Positions 23,968-32,705 of a stretch of DNA of 64,000 nucleotides are shown one piece after another. The stretch comes from UBA1447 sp964612185. GTDB taxonomy: Bacteria > Bacillota > Clostridia > Oscillospirales > Acutalibacteraceae. The position numbers were made by a program, and so were the translations under genes. The notes under the pieces are model-generated. The model worked only from the letters and a program-made list of their open reading frames with translations. It ran no database searches and was not told the origin of the DNA. The stretch is taken from NCBI GenBank assembly GCA_964612185.1, contig CAZTCR010000006.1, positions 33,175 through 97,174 on the forward strand, read 5' to 3'. Position 1 is the first letter of the stretch. Each line of letters opens with the position of its first letter.

Positions 23968-26166
23968 ATGAGTAAAAGAACCTATTATAACGGCAGTTTC
24001 GAGCAGCGGACGCGGCAGTTTTTATCCGTGCGGGAGGGACTGCCCGCAGCGGAATCGATCGCGCTCGCGTATGATAAAAAAGGCATCCTGTATGCCGGCA
24101 CCGTCAAAGGGTTGGCGCGTATTGAGGGCAACAAAGTCACCCCCGTCAACCTGAAGCTGCCAAAGGATGACTGCGCGGTTGCCATGCTCTTTGCGGACAG
24201 CCTTGGGCGTATTTGGGCCGGGAGCGGCAAACTGCTCTTCTGCATAACTGAAAAAAAGACCAAACTTTTTCCGGTTTTTAACAAGCCGGTTGTCGCCATG
24301 GGGGAAGGCGCGGACAACGCGCTTTGGCTCTTAACGGAAGACTATCTTTATCAACTGGAAAACGATACCGGCAACTTCAAACGAATTATCGATGTGCCCG
24401 GCATCGGCTGCTGCCTTGCGGTGAGCGAAAACAACATGATATACGCCGGGACGAAAAAGAGCGGGCTTCTGGCACTCATCGGCAAACGCTGCCACTGGGC
24501 GGAGTTGTTTAAAGAGTTCACCGGTCTTATCAGCAACTGTGTGAATTGCGTGTCTTTTGATTGTGCGGGCTATATCTGGGTCGGTACGGATAAGGGCGTC
24601 TGCGTTTATGACGGCAAGTCGCACTGGCTGTCGGCAAAAGAAGTGCCTTCCCTGCCGAAGGGGTGCATCAATGATATGACCTTTGGCGCGGACGGCGCCC
24701 GTTGGTTCGCGACGACGACAGGAGTTGTCCTCTTAAAGGAAGGCGCGCTTAAATACTACGGGTATAAACGCTGGGTGCCTTCCCCGGATGTGAAAGCGGT
24801 TGCAATCGCCCCGGACGGTACCGTCTGCGCGGCAACCGAAGACGGCCTGAGCATTATTGAAACACAAATCATGACCCTTGAAGAAAAAGCGAGGTACTAC
24901 CAAAAGACAGTCGAAAAATACCATGTGCGCAAGGACGGCTATGTGACCGTGCGCTTTTTGGATACGCCGGGCGACATCGAGCACGGTTATGTGGAAGTGT
25001 CGGACAATGACGGCACCTGGACGGCGATGTATATGGCTTGCCAGACCTACCGCTGGGGCGCCACAAAAGAAAAGGATGCGCTGGAAAACGCCCGCCGCAC
25101 CTTCAGGGCATTGCAGAAGCTGACGACTGTCACGGGCATTCCCGGTTTTACCGCCCGCGCCATTCGCTACCCCGATGATCCGTCGGCGGGCTTCGGCAAC
25201 GGTGACCCCGAGTGGCATCTGGACGCGAAAGGCGAATGTGAGTGGAAGGGTGAAACCTCAAGCGATGAAATGGTCGGGGATTTTTACGGCTGGTCCGTTT
25301 ATTACGACATCATCGCGAACGATAAGGAAAGAGCGGAAATCATCGAAACGGTACGGAACATAGCCGACCATATACTCCGCAATAATTTTAAGCTCGTCGA
25401 CTTTGACGGCCTGCCCACCACATGGGCAAACTGGGCACCGGAAGACCTGAACCATAACAACCACTGGTTTGCCGAGCACGGGCAAAACGCGCTTGAAATT
25501 CTGTCAATACTAAAAACGACCTACCACATGACGGGTGACGAAAAGTACAACGATGTCTACCGCAGCTTAATCAAAGATCACCATTATCTGATGAACATCA
25601 TGCATTACAAGGTTGAGGATTATCACTCCTGCCACATTGATGATGAGTTGGCGATGCTTGTCATCACCCCGCTGCTCAAATACGAAAAGGACCCTGTCAT
25701 CCGTTCCTATATCCTACAGGGCTTCACCCGTCACTGGCAGTATGAGCGAATTGAACGCACACCTTTTTGGAGTGTTATCTACGGCACACTCACCGGCCGG
25801 CACTGCGACATTGAGGTTGCGGCGGAATCGCTTGAACAGCTGCCGCTGGACCTTATCCACTGGCCGTCCTACAACAGCCACCGCGAGGATTTGGAGTGGG
25901 TGACCGCGTCCGAGGAGTTCTGGATGCCCCCGCAGCTCAAAGCACCCCTGCCGTTTGACGAAAAGCCGATGTGTAAATATGACTCCAACCCCTTCCATGC
26001 CGATAACGGCATCAAGCTAACCGTCACAGAAAATCCCGACGGCAGCCAAACGACGCAAATTGAGATTAACGGCGATTATTGCTCCGATGACAGACGGGTG
26101 GAAGACGGGACGGTTTTCCTGCATCCGTACTGGATGGCAAGGTACTACGGGTTGCTGGGCGACTGA
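23968..26166 (+). CDS. Beta-propeller (Reg_prop) plus helical-domain protein
   Basis: A 732-residue protein. Residues about 1-300 contain repeated blades with the pattern D-x-x-G-x-x-(W/Y)-x-(G/A)-(T/S)-x-x-G (for example GYIWVGTDKGVCVYDG and ARWFATTTGVVLLKEG), as in two-component-regulator propellers. Residues about 310-660 look all-helical, with WGATKEKDALENARRTF, HNNHWFAEHGQNALEIL and YHSCHIDDELAMLVITPL, reminiscent of (alpha/alpha) toroid carbohydrate enzymes. There is no signal peptide, membrane helix or kinase domain, so the propeller is not a classic hybrid sensor. A surface- or substrate-binding propeller attached to a hydrolase or lyase-like domain is my inference. AAGGAGG supports ATG 23968. 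Confidence 0.75.
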   Translation: MSKRTYYNGSFEQRTRQFLSVREGLPAAESIALAYDKKGILYAGTVKGLARIEGNKVTPVNLKLPKDDCAVAMLFADSLGRIWAGSGKLLFCITEKKTKLFPVFNKPVVAMGEGADNALWLLTEDYLYQLENDTGNFKRIIDVPGIGCCLAVSENNMIYAGTKKSGLLALIGKRCHWAELFKEFTGLISNCVNCVSFDCAGYIWVGTDKGVCVYDGKSHWLSAKEVPSLPKGCINDMTFGADGARWFATTTGVVLLKEGALKYYGYKRWVPSPDVKAVAIAPDGTVCAATEDGLSIIETQIMTLEEKARYYQKTVEKYHVRKDGYVTVRFLDTPGDIEHGYVEVSDNDGTWTAMYMACQTYRWGATKEKDALENARRTFRALQKLTTVTGIPGFTARAIRYPDDPSAGFGNGDPEWHLDAKGECEWKGETSSDEMVGDFYGWSVYYDIIANDKERAEIIETVRNIADHILRNNFKLVDFDGLPTTWANWAPEDLNHNNHWFAEHGQNALEILSILKTTYHMTGDEKYNDVYRSLIKDHHYLMNIMHYKVEDYHSCHIDDELAMLVITPLLKYEKDPVIRSYILQGFTRHWQYERIERTPFWSVIYGTLTGRHCDIEVAAESLEQLPLDLIHWPSYNSHREDLEWVTASEEFWMPPQLKAPLPFDEKPMCKYDSNPFHADNGIKLTVTENPDGSQTTQIEINGDYCSDDRRVEDGTVFLHPYWMARYYGLLGD

Positions 26167-26225
26167 ATTTGAGCGATTGGTGAGCAATGGCTGAGCGATG
26201 GTTGAACGATAGTTGAGCAGTCGCG
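26167..26225 (+). repeat. Degenerate tandem repeat around TGAGCGATGGT
   Basis: Five imperfect units of 11-13 bp (TTGAGCGATTGG, TGAGCAATGGC, TGAGCGATGG, TTGAACGATAG, TTGAGCAGTCG) right after the propeller gene. CGTGACGAAGTCACG (26265-26279) and GCGGGA/TCCCGC hairpins follow before the next gene. Confidence 0.7.
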
Positions 26226-26343
26226 AGATTATGAAAAAAACCATTGCCCGCTTCTCCAACTGCTAACCGTGACGAAGTCACGCTGTGCAATCGCTAAGCA
26301 GCGGGAGTTCATCCCGCCTTTCAACTGAAAGTGTGATGATCAA

Positions 26344-27471
26344 ATGACGCCTCGTGAACGGTTCATCCAAACATTAACCTTCGGTAACCCCGATAAGATC
26401 CCCCTGCAGGCAGGCGGTCCGCGTGAATCCACCCTGCGGATGTGGCATACACAGGGCCTGCCCGAGGGCAAAAATCACGACGAGGCGCTTCGGGAGGAAC
26501 TGGGGCTGCCGCCGGAGGCGAAGAACCCAAATATCAGCGTTGGGATTTCTTTCCGCATGATACCCGAATTTGAGGAAAAGGTGCTTTCCCACGAAAACGG
26601 GCATAAAATCGTGCAGGACTGGATGGGCGCGATCACCGAAATATCCGAAGAGTACGACGCCACTTACATCCGGAACGCACGGGATTTTGTCACCCGTAAA
26701 TGGCATAAGTTTCCCGTTGAAAACCGCGAAGACTGGCAGGAGATGAAAAAGCGGTTCTGTTTGGACACAGAAGGTCGTATCCCGGAAGATTTTAAAGAGC
26801 GGGCAACACTGCTCAAAAACCGCGATTATGTCAGCGGAATCAATTTTAACGGGCCTTTTTGGCAGATGCGGGAATGGCTCGGGATGGAAAATCTCTGTGT
26901 CCTCTTTTTAGACGACCCGAAGTTTGCCGGAGACATGGTTGAGTTTTGGACAACATTCATCGAGGAACTGCTGCTTAAAATAACAAAAGTCTATATCCCT
27001 GACTTTGTTCATATTTCGGAGGATATGGCTTACAAGGCGCACCCGATGATTTCACCCGCGCTTACCCGCGAATTTCTCCTGCCTGCTTATAAACGCTGGA
27101 TAAAAATATTAAATGAATCCGGCGTACCGATTATCGACATGGATTCCGACGGTTATGTGGACGACCTGATCCCGATTTGGATTGAAGCCGGTTTCAATGT
27201 GTGCGACCCCGTTGAGGTGGCCGCCGGCAACGATATTGTCAGATTCCGAGAAAAGTACGGCAAAAAGATGGCTTACCGCGGCGGCATTGACAAACGGGCA
27301 ATCGCGGCGGGCGGCAGGATGATGGAAGCGGAAGTGATGCGGGTCGTCCCCCCCTTGCTGAAAGACGGCGGTTTTATTCCGAGTTGCGACCATGGGGTCC
27401 CCCCCGACATTTCCTGGCAGCACTATGTTGCGTATTCCCGGCTGCTGGCGAAACTGTGCGGATGGCTTTGA
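26344..27471 (+). CDS. Uroporphyrinogen-decarboxylase-family protein (MtaA/CmuA-like)
   Basis: A 375-residue TIM-barrel protein of the URO-D superfamily. It opens MTPRERFIQTLTFGNPDKIP, has HISEDMAYKAHPMISP mid-sequence and ends with GFIPSCDHGVPPDISWQHY. This subgroup includes methyltransferases acting on corrinoid or coenzyme M. The free-standing members beside sugar genes in Clostridia are uncharacterised. No corrinoid protein is encoded nearby and haem genes are absent, so true URO-D activity is unlikely. It is followed by a strong terminator. Confidence 0.85.
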   Translation: MTPRERFIQTLTFGNPDKIPLQAGGPRESTLRMWHTQGLPEGKNHDEALREELGLPPEAKNPNISVGISFRMIPEFEEKVLSHENGHKIVQDWMGAITEISEEYDATYIRNARDFVTRKWHKFPVENREDWQEMKKRFCLDTEGRIPEDFKERATLLKNRDYVSGINFNGPFWQMREWLGMENLCVLFLDDPKFAGDMVEFWTTFIEELLLKITKVYIPDFVHISEDMAYKAHPMISPALTREFLLPAYKRWIKILNESGVPIIDMDSDGYVDDLIPIWIEAGFNVCDPVEVAAGNDIVRFREKYGKKMAYRGGIDKRAIAAGGRMMEAEVMRVVPPLLKDGGFIPSCDHGVPPDISWQHYVAYSRLLAKLCGWL

Positions 27472-27485
27472 CAAGTTAAAACGAA

Positions 27486-27514
27486 ACCCGGGGACATCAT
27501 CCCCGGGTCTTTTT
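27486..27514 (+). terminator. Rho-independent terminator of the URO-D-like gene
   Basis: ACCCGGGGA and TCCCCGGGT form a perfect 9-bp stem with a 5-nt loop, followed by TCTTTTT. Confidence 0.9.
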
Positions 27515-27534
27515 GATTATATATAGCAACAAGA

Positions 27535-28449
27535 TTATTTTGGGCTTAAGAAGTTCACCGCGTGATGTCTGTTGTGGATTTCGGCGGTTTTATGGTAGCC
27601 GGCGAACTCGCCGTCCACCGTCCACGGGATGTAGTCTTCAGAGGTGATAACGGCGGAACTTGCATGTTCAAAAATGATGCTGCTGTTGTTTTCATTCTGC
27701 GTGAGCAGCCAGCGGGCGATGTTTGCCGCGTCCCGCGCGTTTTTCGGTTTGCGGAAGAAAATCAGTTCAAAAATGCCGTCGTTGAGCACAATTGATTTGT
27801 TTTTCAGTTTGACCAGCCCGCCGATGGATTTGGAGTTTGAAACGCCCCCGAGGATAAAGTCATCTTCAATCGTCTTGCTGTCAAACTCAATTTTCGCGTG
27901 GTAGGCGCGCATTTTAAATAACGATTTGGAGCCTTCCAACATATAGGCAAAATGGCCGAAAGTGTTTTTCATCCGCTGGGATGTCAGGTACGACACATCC
28001 GACATGGTGCCGAACGAGGCCACATAAGAAAAATAACTTTCGTTGTTAAAAGAGCCGATATCGTGCGGCAGATACTGACCGTCAATTACATCCTGTGCGG
28101 CTTTTTCAATGTCGGTGGACAGCCCCAGGCTTGTGGCAAAATCGTTTGAGGTACCGGTGGGGATGTAACCGATGGGCAGCGGTTTTTCAAGGTTCATTAC
28201 CCCGTTAATGACTTCATTGAGTGTGCCGTCGCCGCCGCAGCAAACCACGACATCATAATCCTTCGCGTACTTTTTGACCATTTCCGTCGCGTCATTTTTC
28301 CCCTTCGTGCTCATGGAATCCGTCACACAGCTGTTTTTCGTAAACACATGGAGGATATCCGACAAGGTGGACATCGGTTTGATTTTGCCCGCCTTCGGGT
28401 TGATAATCAGTAATATCCGCTTGCCGCCGCTTTCACAAATATTATTCAT
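27535..28449 (-). CDS. Diacylglycerol-kinase-family lipid kinase (YegS/DgkB type)
   Basis: A 304-residue soluble lipid kinase with the DAGK catalytic domain: IINPKAGK near residue 15, VVCCGGDGTLNEVINGVM at about 67-84, and GYIPTGTSNDFATSLGLS at about 92-109. The C-terminal half is the YegS-like beta-sandwich with VDGEF near the end. It would phosphorylate diacylglycerol or a related lipid in phospholipid recycling. It has its own consensus promoter and is divergent from the HAD-SecA operon. Confidence 0.92.
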   Translation of the reverse strand: MNNICESGGKRILLIINPKAGKIKPMSTLSDILHVFTKNSCVTDSMSTKGKNDATEMVKKYAKDYDVVVCCGGDGTLNEVINGVMNLEKPLPIGYIPTGTSNDFATSLGLSTDIEKAAQDVIDGQYLPHDIGSFNNESYFSYVASFGTMSDVSYLTSQRMKNTFGHFAYMLEGSKSLFKMRAYHAKIEFDSKTIEDDFILGGVSNSKSIGGLVKLKNKSIVLNDGIFELIFFRKPKNARDAANIARWLLTQNENNSSIIFEHASSAVITSEDYIPWTVDGEFAGYHKTAEIHNRHHAVNFLSPK

Positions 28450-28520
28450 TCATTCAATACCTGTCCATTTCCGTATCAACAGTTTTTCTCTGCCGCGCCC
28501 GTTTCGAGTGCATGGTAACA

Positions 28521-28548
28521 ATCATATCATACCGGCATTAATTGTCAA
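28521..28548 (-). promoter_or_regulatory. Promoter of the lipid kinase gene
   Basis: On the minus strand TTGACA (28548-28543) and TATGAT (28526-28521) are separated by 16 nt. Confidence 0.6.
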
Positions 28549-28576
28549 CAAAAAACCAAGCGGCTTTGAGCCGGTG

Positions 28577-28604
28577 TTGCAAAAAAGCCGACAAATGTTA
28601 TAAT
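28577..28604 (+). promoter_or_regulatory. Promoter of the HAD-SecA operon
   Basis: TTGCAA (28577-28582) and a perfect TATAAT (28599-28604) with a 16-nt spacer, about 20 nt before the ribosome site of the HAD gene. Confidence 0.65.
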
Positions 28605-28635
28605 GATACATAATACGAAGGCAAGAGGGACCATC

Positions 28636-29211
28636 ATGAATGTTTACGATTTCGACAATACGATTTACCGCGGGGAGAGCAGCCTGGATTTATTCTTTTT
28701 TTATCTGCGGCGGCATCCTTCGCTCGTACGATATTTGCCCAAGGCTCTAATCGGCATCATCAAATACAAGCTGCGCATGGTGCCCGTTGACAGCCTGCTG
28801 AACAACTACGCGATTTTTGCCGAGGATTTTTTCAGAAACCTGGGCTTCGAAGCCATAGACAGGGATATGGAGATATTTTGGGATAAACACATGCATAAAA
28901 TCAAGCCCTTTTACCGCGCGCAGCAAAAAGAGGATGACTTGATTATATCCGCTAGCCCGGAGTTTTTCCTTCAAGTGCTCTTTAAACGCATCGGCATCAA
29001 AAACCTCATCGGAACGACCGTTGACAAAGAAAAAGGCAAAATTGAATTTGTCTGTTTCAGGGAGAATAAGATACCGGCATTCCAATGCCGTTACCCCGAC
29101 ACGATGATCGAAAATTTCTACACCGATTCCATGAATGACAAACCGCTCATGGACCTTGCTAAAAATGTTTTTCTTGTCAAGGGCAGCCGGATCAAGCAAA
29201 TCAAGCCGTAG
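28636..29211 (+). CDS. HAD-superfamily (subclass IB-like) phosphatase
   Basis: A 191-residue HAD phosphatase. Motif I is VYDFDNTIY (nucleophile Asp5 and acid Asp7), motif II is IISASPEFF (about 98-106), and motif III-IV is YTDSMNDKPLM (about 164-174). The cap is helical, as in SerB-like proteins. The substrate is unknown. GAGGG 7 nt before ATG 28636 supports the start. Only 22 nt separate it from the SecA-like gene, so the two are co-transcribed. Confidence 0.85.
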   Translation: MNVYDFDNTIYRGESSLDLFFFYLRRHPSLVRYLPKALIGIIKYKLRMVPVDSLLNNYAIFAEDFFRNLGFEAIDRDMEIFWDKHMHKIKPFYRAQQKEDDLIISASPEFFLQVLFKRIGIKNLIGTTVDKEKGKIEFVCFRENKIPAFQCRYPDTMIENFYTDSMNDKPLMDLAKNVFLVKGSRIKQIKP

Positions 29212-29233
29212 GCGCGCACAGGAGTTGAGCCAT

Positions 29234-31561
29234 TTGAAAAAAACGGGACCGGCAAATACACGCCCGGTGCTGCCGTACCGCGGCTTTGTTGAAGCTGTCA
29301 ACCAGCACAATTTTGCCGGGCTTGGTGAGAGCGAACTGCAAACCATCCTGCGGGACAACACGGGAACAATGGACGAAATCCTGACCGCCAAACGGTATGC
29401 CGTCATCAAAGAAATTGTGCTGCGCCGCACCGGTTTGTGTCTTTTTGACACACAGCTCGCTGCCGCGTATGCCATGCAAAAAGGAAACATCGCCGAACTG
29501 CCGACCGGCGAGGGCAAGACCCTCTCCGCGGTAGCCGCGGCGATTTGTTTTGTTTTACGGGACAGGCAGGTTCACATCCTGGTCTTTAACGATTACCTCG
29601 CGAAAAGGGATTGTTTATGGTACCGGGATGTATATAACAGCTGCGGGATTTCAACAGGATACATCGACCGCTTCACCACCCGCGGGCAGCGCAAAGAAAT
29701 CTATACCCGCGATGTCGTATATGTCACGGTGAAAGAAGCGGGTTTTGACAACCTGAAGGACTTTTTATGTGAAAGCGAAGAGGATTTAATCTCCCCCGCT
29801 TATGATACGGCCATTGTAGACGAGGCGGATTCCATCTTTATTGATGAGGCCAAAACGCCCCTTGTGCTCGCGGGCGACCTGCCGGAAGAACTCAACAGTA
29901 AAATGAACATCGAAAGCCTCATCGCCTCGCTGACCACTGAGGATGTCGTTACCGATACGGCACAAAAGCAGGTTTACTTATCCGACACCGGCATCAGCCG
30001 GATTGAAGACGCGCTTGGCATTGAAAACCTCTATGCCGAAAGCAATGCCGAGGCATTGTCCCTAATCAATGCGGGCATAACGGCGCGGTTTTTGCTCATA
30101 CGGGACAGAGACTATATTGTCAAAGACAAAGCTGTCCAAGTGGTGGACGAACTGACGGGGCGAGTTGTCTTGAACCGGAAATTTCCCGATTTGGTTCATC
30201 ACGCGGTGGAAGTGAAAGAAAACATCGCCGAGAATGACGCCTCCATGATTTTTAACTCCACTACTGTGCGTTCTTTTCTGCTGAACTACGAAACACTATG
30301 CGGCATGACGGGCACCATCCGCTCGGCAAAAGATGAAATACGAAACCTGTATGGTTTGGAAATTGATGTCATCCCCCCGCACACACCTTGCGTACGCATG
30401 GACAGGGAGGATGCGGTCTACCCGTCGAACGAAAACCGCGCCCGGGCGGTATTGGACGAGGTTCGCCGATCGTACGAAAAAGGTCAGCCGGTTCTCATGG
30501 GCACCCGCAGCGTATCGGAATCCGAACTGTATGCCGAAAAGTTGACCGCGCTGGGCATTCCGCACAGTGTGCTGAATGCCCGCAATGACGAGCAGGAATC
30601 GGAAATCATCGCCCGCGCGGGCGAACCGTTTCGGGTGACGGTTTCCACCAACATGGCAGGGCGCGGTGTGGACATCAAGCTCGGCGGCAAGGACGAAAAA
30701 GAAAAAGCGGCTGTCATCGCGGCGGGCGGGCTCAGCATCATCGGTGTCGGCATGAACCGCAGCCTGCGCATTGACCGGCAGTTAAGCGGCCGCGCGGGGC
30801 GGCAGGGGGACCCGGGGGAAAGCCGTTTTTTCATCAGCCTGGACGACGAGCTGCTGAAAGCTTATGCGGAAGAAAAGAATTGGTTTGATCTTGCCGAGCC
30901 AGGCGAACCGGTAACCGAAAAGAGCATCCTCAAAGAAATCCGCCGTATTCAAAAGTACTCCGAGGGCGAGGATGCAGAGGCGCGATACATGCTGGAAAAG
31001 TATTCCATCATCATGGAACAGCAGCGCAAGCTCATCAGCGAACGCCACAGAAATATCCTTACGGATGCTGAAATCCCATCCTTTATAAAAGACGGCGACC
31101 CGGCATATTATGAGGACCTTGTCGCGCGGTGCGGCGAAAAAGGCGTGACCCTTGCTCAAAAGCAACTGGCGCTTTATTACATCAACCGCCACTGGGCGGA
31201 TTACCTGGATTCCATGGAAAATGCGCGCAACGGGATTCACCTGATGATTGTCGGCGGAAAAAGACCGCTGGATGAATACCACCGGATAGCCATTGCCGCG
31301 TTTGACGAAATGATGGAGGAAATACGGGAGGATATTGTTGAGGCGACAAGAAAGTTTGCGATTACCGAAAACGGCATCGATATGAAATCGGCGGGGCTCA
31401 TCGGCGCGACCAGCACCAGAACCTATATGATTGACGAAAGCAAAAGCCAGTTCCGCAAAATCCCGCATTTAATCAAGAGCGTTTCGAACCGCATCAACGG
31501 GCCGGTTTTTACGGTGCAGGGGCTGCTTAAAAAGTTCAGGATACGGGGGAAGAAAGAATAA
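29234..31561 (+). CDS. Divergent SecA-family translocase ATPase
   Basis: A 775-residue SecA paralogue, shorter than housekeeping SecA and lacking the C-terminal Cys-rich zinc tail. Visible parts: Walker A LPTGEGKTLSA (about 89-99), Walker B VDEADSIFIDEAKTPL (about 195-210, where typical SecA has DEVDS), PPXD-like region, MTGT, STNMAGRGVDIKLGG and QLSGRAGRQGDPGESRF, then the helical scaffold domain with INRHWADYLDSMEN. The likely start is TTG 29234, nine bases after GGAG; a TTG at 29225 is also in frame. It is probably an accessory SecA2-like motor exporting a subset of proteins, or a repurposed ATPase. A T-tailed hairpin follows. Confidence 0.88.
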   Translation: MKKTGPANTRPVLPYRGFVEAVNQHNFAGLGESELQTILRDNTGTMDEILTAKRYAVIKEIVLRRTGLCLFDTQLAAAYAMQKGNIAELPTGEGKTLSAVAAAICFVLRDRQVHILVFNDYLAKRDCLWYRDVYNSCGISTGYIDRFTTRGQRKEIYTRDVVYVTVKEAGFDNLKDFLCESEEDLISPAYDTAIVDEADSIFIDEAKTPLVLAGDLPEELNSKMNIESLIASLTTEDVVTDTAQKQVYLSDTGISRIEDALGIENLYAESNAEALSLINAGITARFLLIRDRDYIVKDKAVQVVDELTGRVVLNRKFPDLVHHAVEVKENIAENDASMIFNSTTVRSFLLNYETLCGMTGTIRSAKDEIRNLYGLEIDVIPPHTPCVRMDREDAVYPSNENRARAVLDEVRRSYEKGQPVLMGTRSVSESELYAEKLTALGIPHSVLNARNDEQESEIIARAGEPFRVTVSTNMAGRGVDIKLGGKDEKEKAAVIAAGGLSIIGVGMNRSLRIDRQLSGRAGRQGDPGESRFFISLDDELLKAYAEEKNWFDLAEPGEPVTEKSILKEIRRIQKYSEGEDAEARYMLEKYSIIMEQQRKLISERHRNILTDAEIPSFIKDGDPAYYEDLVARCGEKGVTLAQKQLALYYINRHWADYLDSMENARNGIHLMIVGGKRPLDEYHRIAIAAFDEMMEEIREDIVEATRKFAITENGIDMKSAGLIGATSTRTYMIDESKSQFRKIPHLIKSVSNRINGPVFTVQGLLKKFRIRGKKE

Positions 31562-31590
31562 TTTAGAACCGCCGGATAAATACAGTTGAG

Positions 31591-31650
31591 CGCTTTCCGG
31601 AGATTTTTCCATATATGTGCCTTTAACTTATGCGGAAGAGCGTTTTTTTT
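31591..31650 (+). terminator. Terminator of the SecA-like gene
   Basis: CGCTTTCCG (31591-31599) pairs with CGGAAGAGCG (31633-31642, one bulge) across a long loop and is followed by eight T. Confidence 0.6.
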
Positions 31651-31877
31651 ATTTTAAAAACTTTGTTTATTATTTTAAATGAAAATCTATTGTACCCCCG
31701 CCGTTTATTCTATATTGTTGTTATTAAATCAGTTCCGGTGAACATAATCAGCCATCTAGAAACGAGAAAGATTAGCATGGTTATATATACATAGGTGTAG
31801 GCATTGTTTAGATGTTTACAAACGCTTTAGTCCCGATGTTAGAAAATAAAAAACGATTAACTTTTGGAGGTAGTAAA
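31651..31877. other. AT-rich intergenic stretch, start of the AT-rich region
   Basis: No gene, repeat or clear promoter recognised. Base composition falls sharply compared with the preceding SecA gene and stays low to about 36.9 kb. Confidence 0.6.
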
Positions 31878-32594
31878 ATGCTTGAATTTCTTTATAGTAT
31901 TATCGTTGTATTACATGCATATAGATTTCCTCTTGTTGCCTGCCTGCTTATATTAGCGGCATTACTAGCAATAATCCCTTTTAAGCGGAATGTCAGGAAG
32001 TTTTTTCTTAAATTTTCCTTTGGTGTTTTGGTTGTGTTGGTTTTAATGGTTCTGATGGTTGAGTTTCGCTCTCCGTTTTCAAAGCCATCCGTTGAAGAGC
32101 AGCAGGTTGAAATTCTTATCCAATCCTTAGAGAAAGATTCTGAACAAGTTATCAGAACGATTAAAGAATCCGGAACAAGATCTGAATATAGTATGCATGA
32201 ATCCTACTATCTTGATCATAATGATTGGCAAACTATAATAGTGACAATATACAATAAGGCTGAATATTTTGAAGGCTATGACCTACTCAAGGAAGATATA
32301 AATTTTGATAACTATGATTATAGCGACAAGTATGACTTTAGAAAAGAATTAAAATCGAATGGTTACTTTGAACAGGACAATGGAAAAGGTGTTCGAGCAC
32401 TTTGTTATCCTGTCTTTTACCGTGTATCTAGCAAGGCAAGTATTTATCTGCCTTTTGAACCGGACGGATCATACCAAGAAAGAGTAGTAATGGTGTTTGA
32501 TAACACTGTAGTTGAAATTATTGGAGAGTCGGAATTAAAATGTTCCCTTGATCTCGGCAAAAAGATACAGGAAATAATTGATAAGTTAGGTTAG
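31878..32594 (+). CDS. Membrane-anchored hypothetical protein
   Basis: A 238-residue protein I do not recognise. Two hydrophobic helices (about residues 5-32 and 43-63) are followed by an external or cytosolic domain of about 170 residues rich in D, E, Y and K. TTGGAGG 7 nt before ATG 31878 fixes the start and rules out the longer frame to 31812. Codon use is AT-biased, unlike the genes on either side of the AT-rich region. Confidence 0.65.
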   Translation: MLEFLYSIIVVLHAYRFPLVACLLILAALLAIIPFKRNVRKFFLKFSFGVLVVLVLMVLMVEFRSPFSKPSVEEQQVEILIQSLEKDSEQVIRTIKESGTRSEYSMHESYYLDHNDWQTIIVTIYNKAEYFEGYDLLKEDINFDNYDYSDKYDFRKELKSNGYFEQDNGKGVRALCYPVFYRVSSKASIYLPFEPDGSYQERVVMVFDNTVVEIIGESELKCSLDLGKKIQEIIDKLG

Positions 32595-32705
32595 AAGATC
32601 ATACCGCTGTATATTCGTCGAGAATGCCTAATTGTTACCCTAACACGTGGGGTGTTCTGTGAACTGATCCCCATGTTAAAATAAAAATTATGAGGAGTAT
32701 GAAAA

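Noticed and set aside
29135..29233. Longer N-terminus for the SecA-like protein from 29135
   Set aside because: It would overlap the HAD gene by 77 bases. GGAG followed by TTG at 29234 fits normal spacing.
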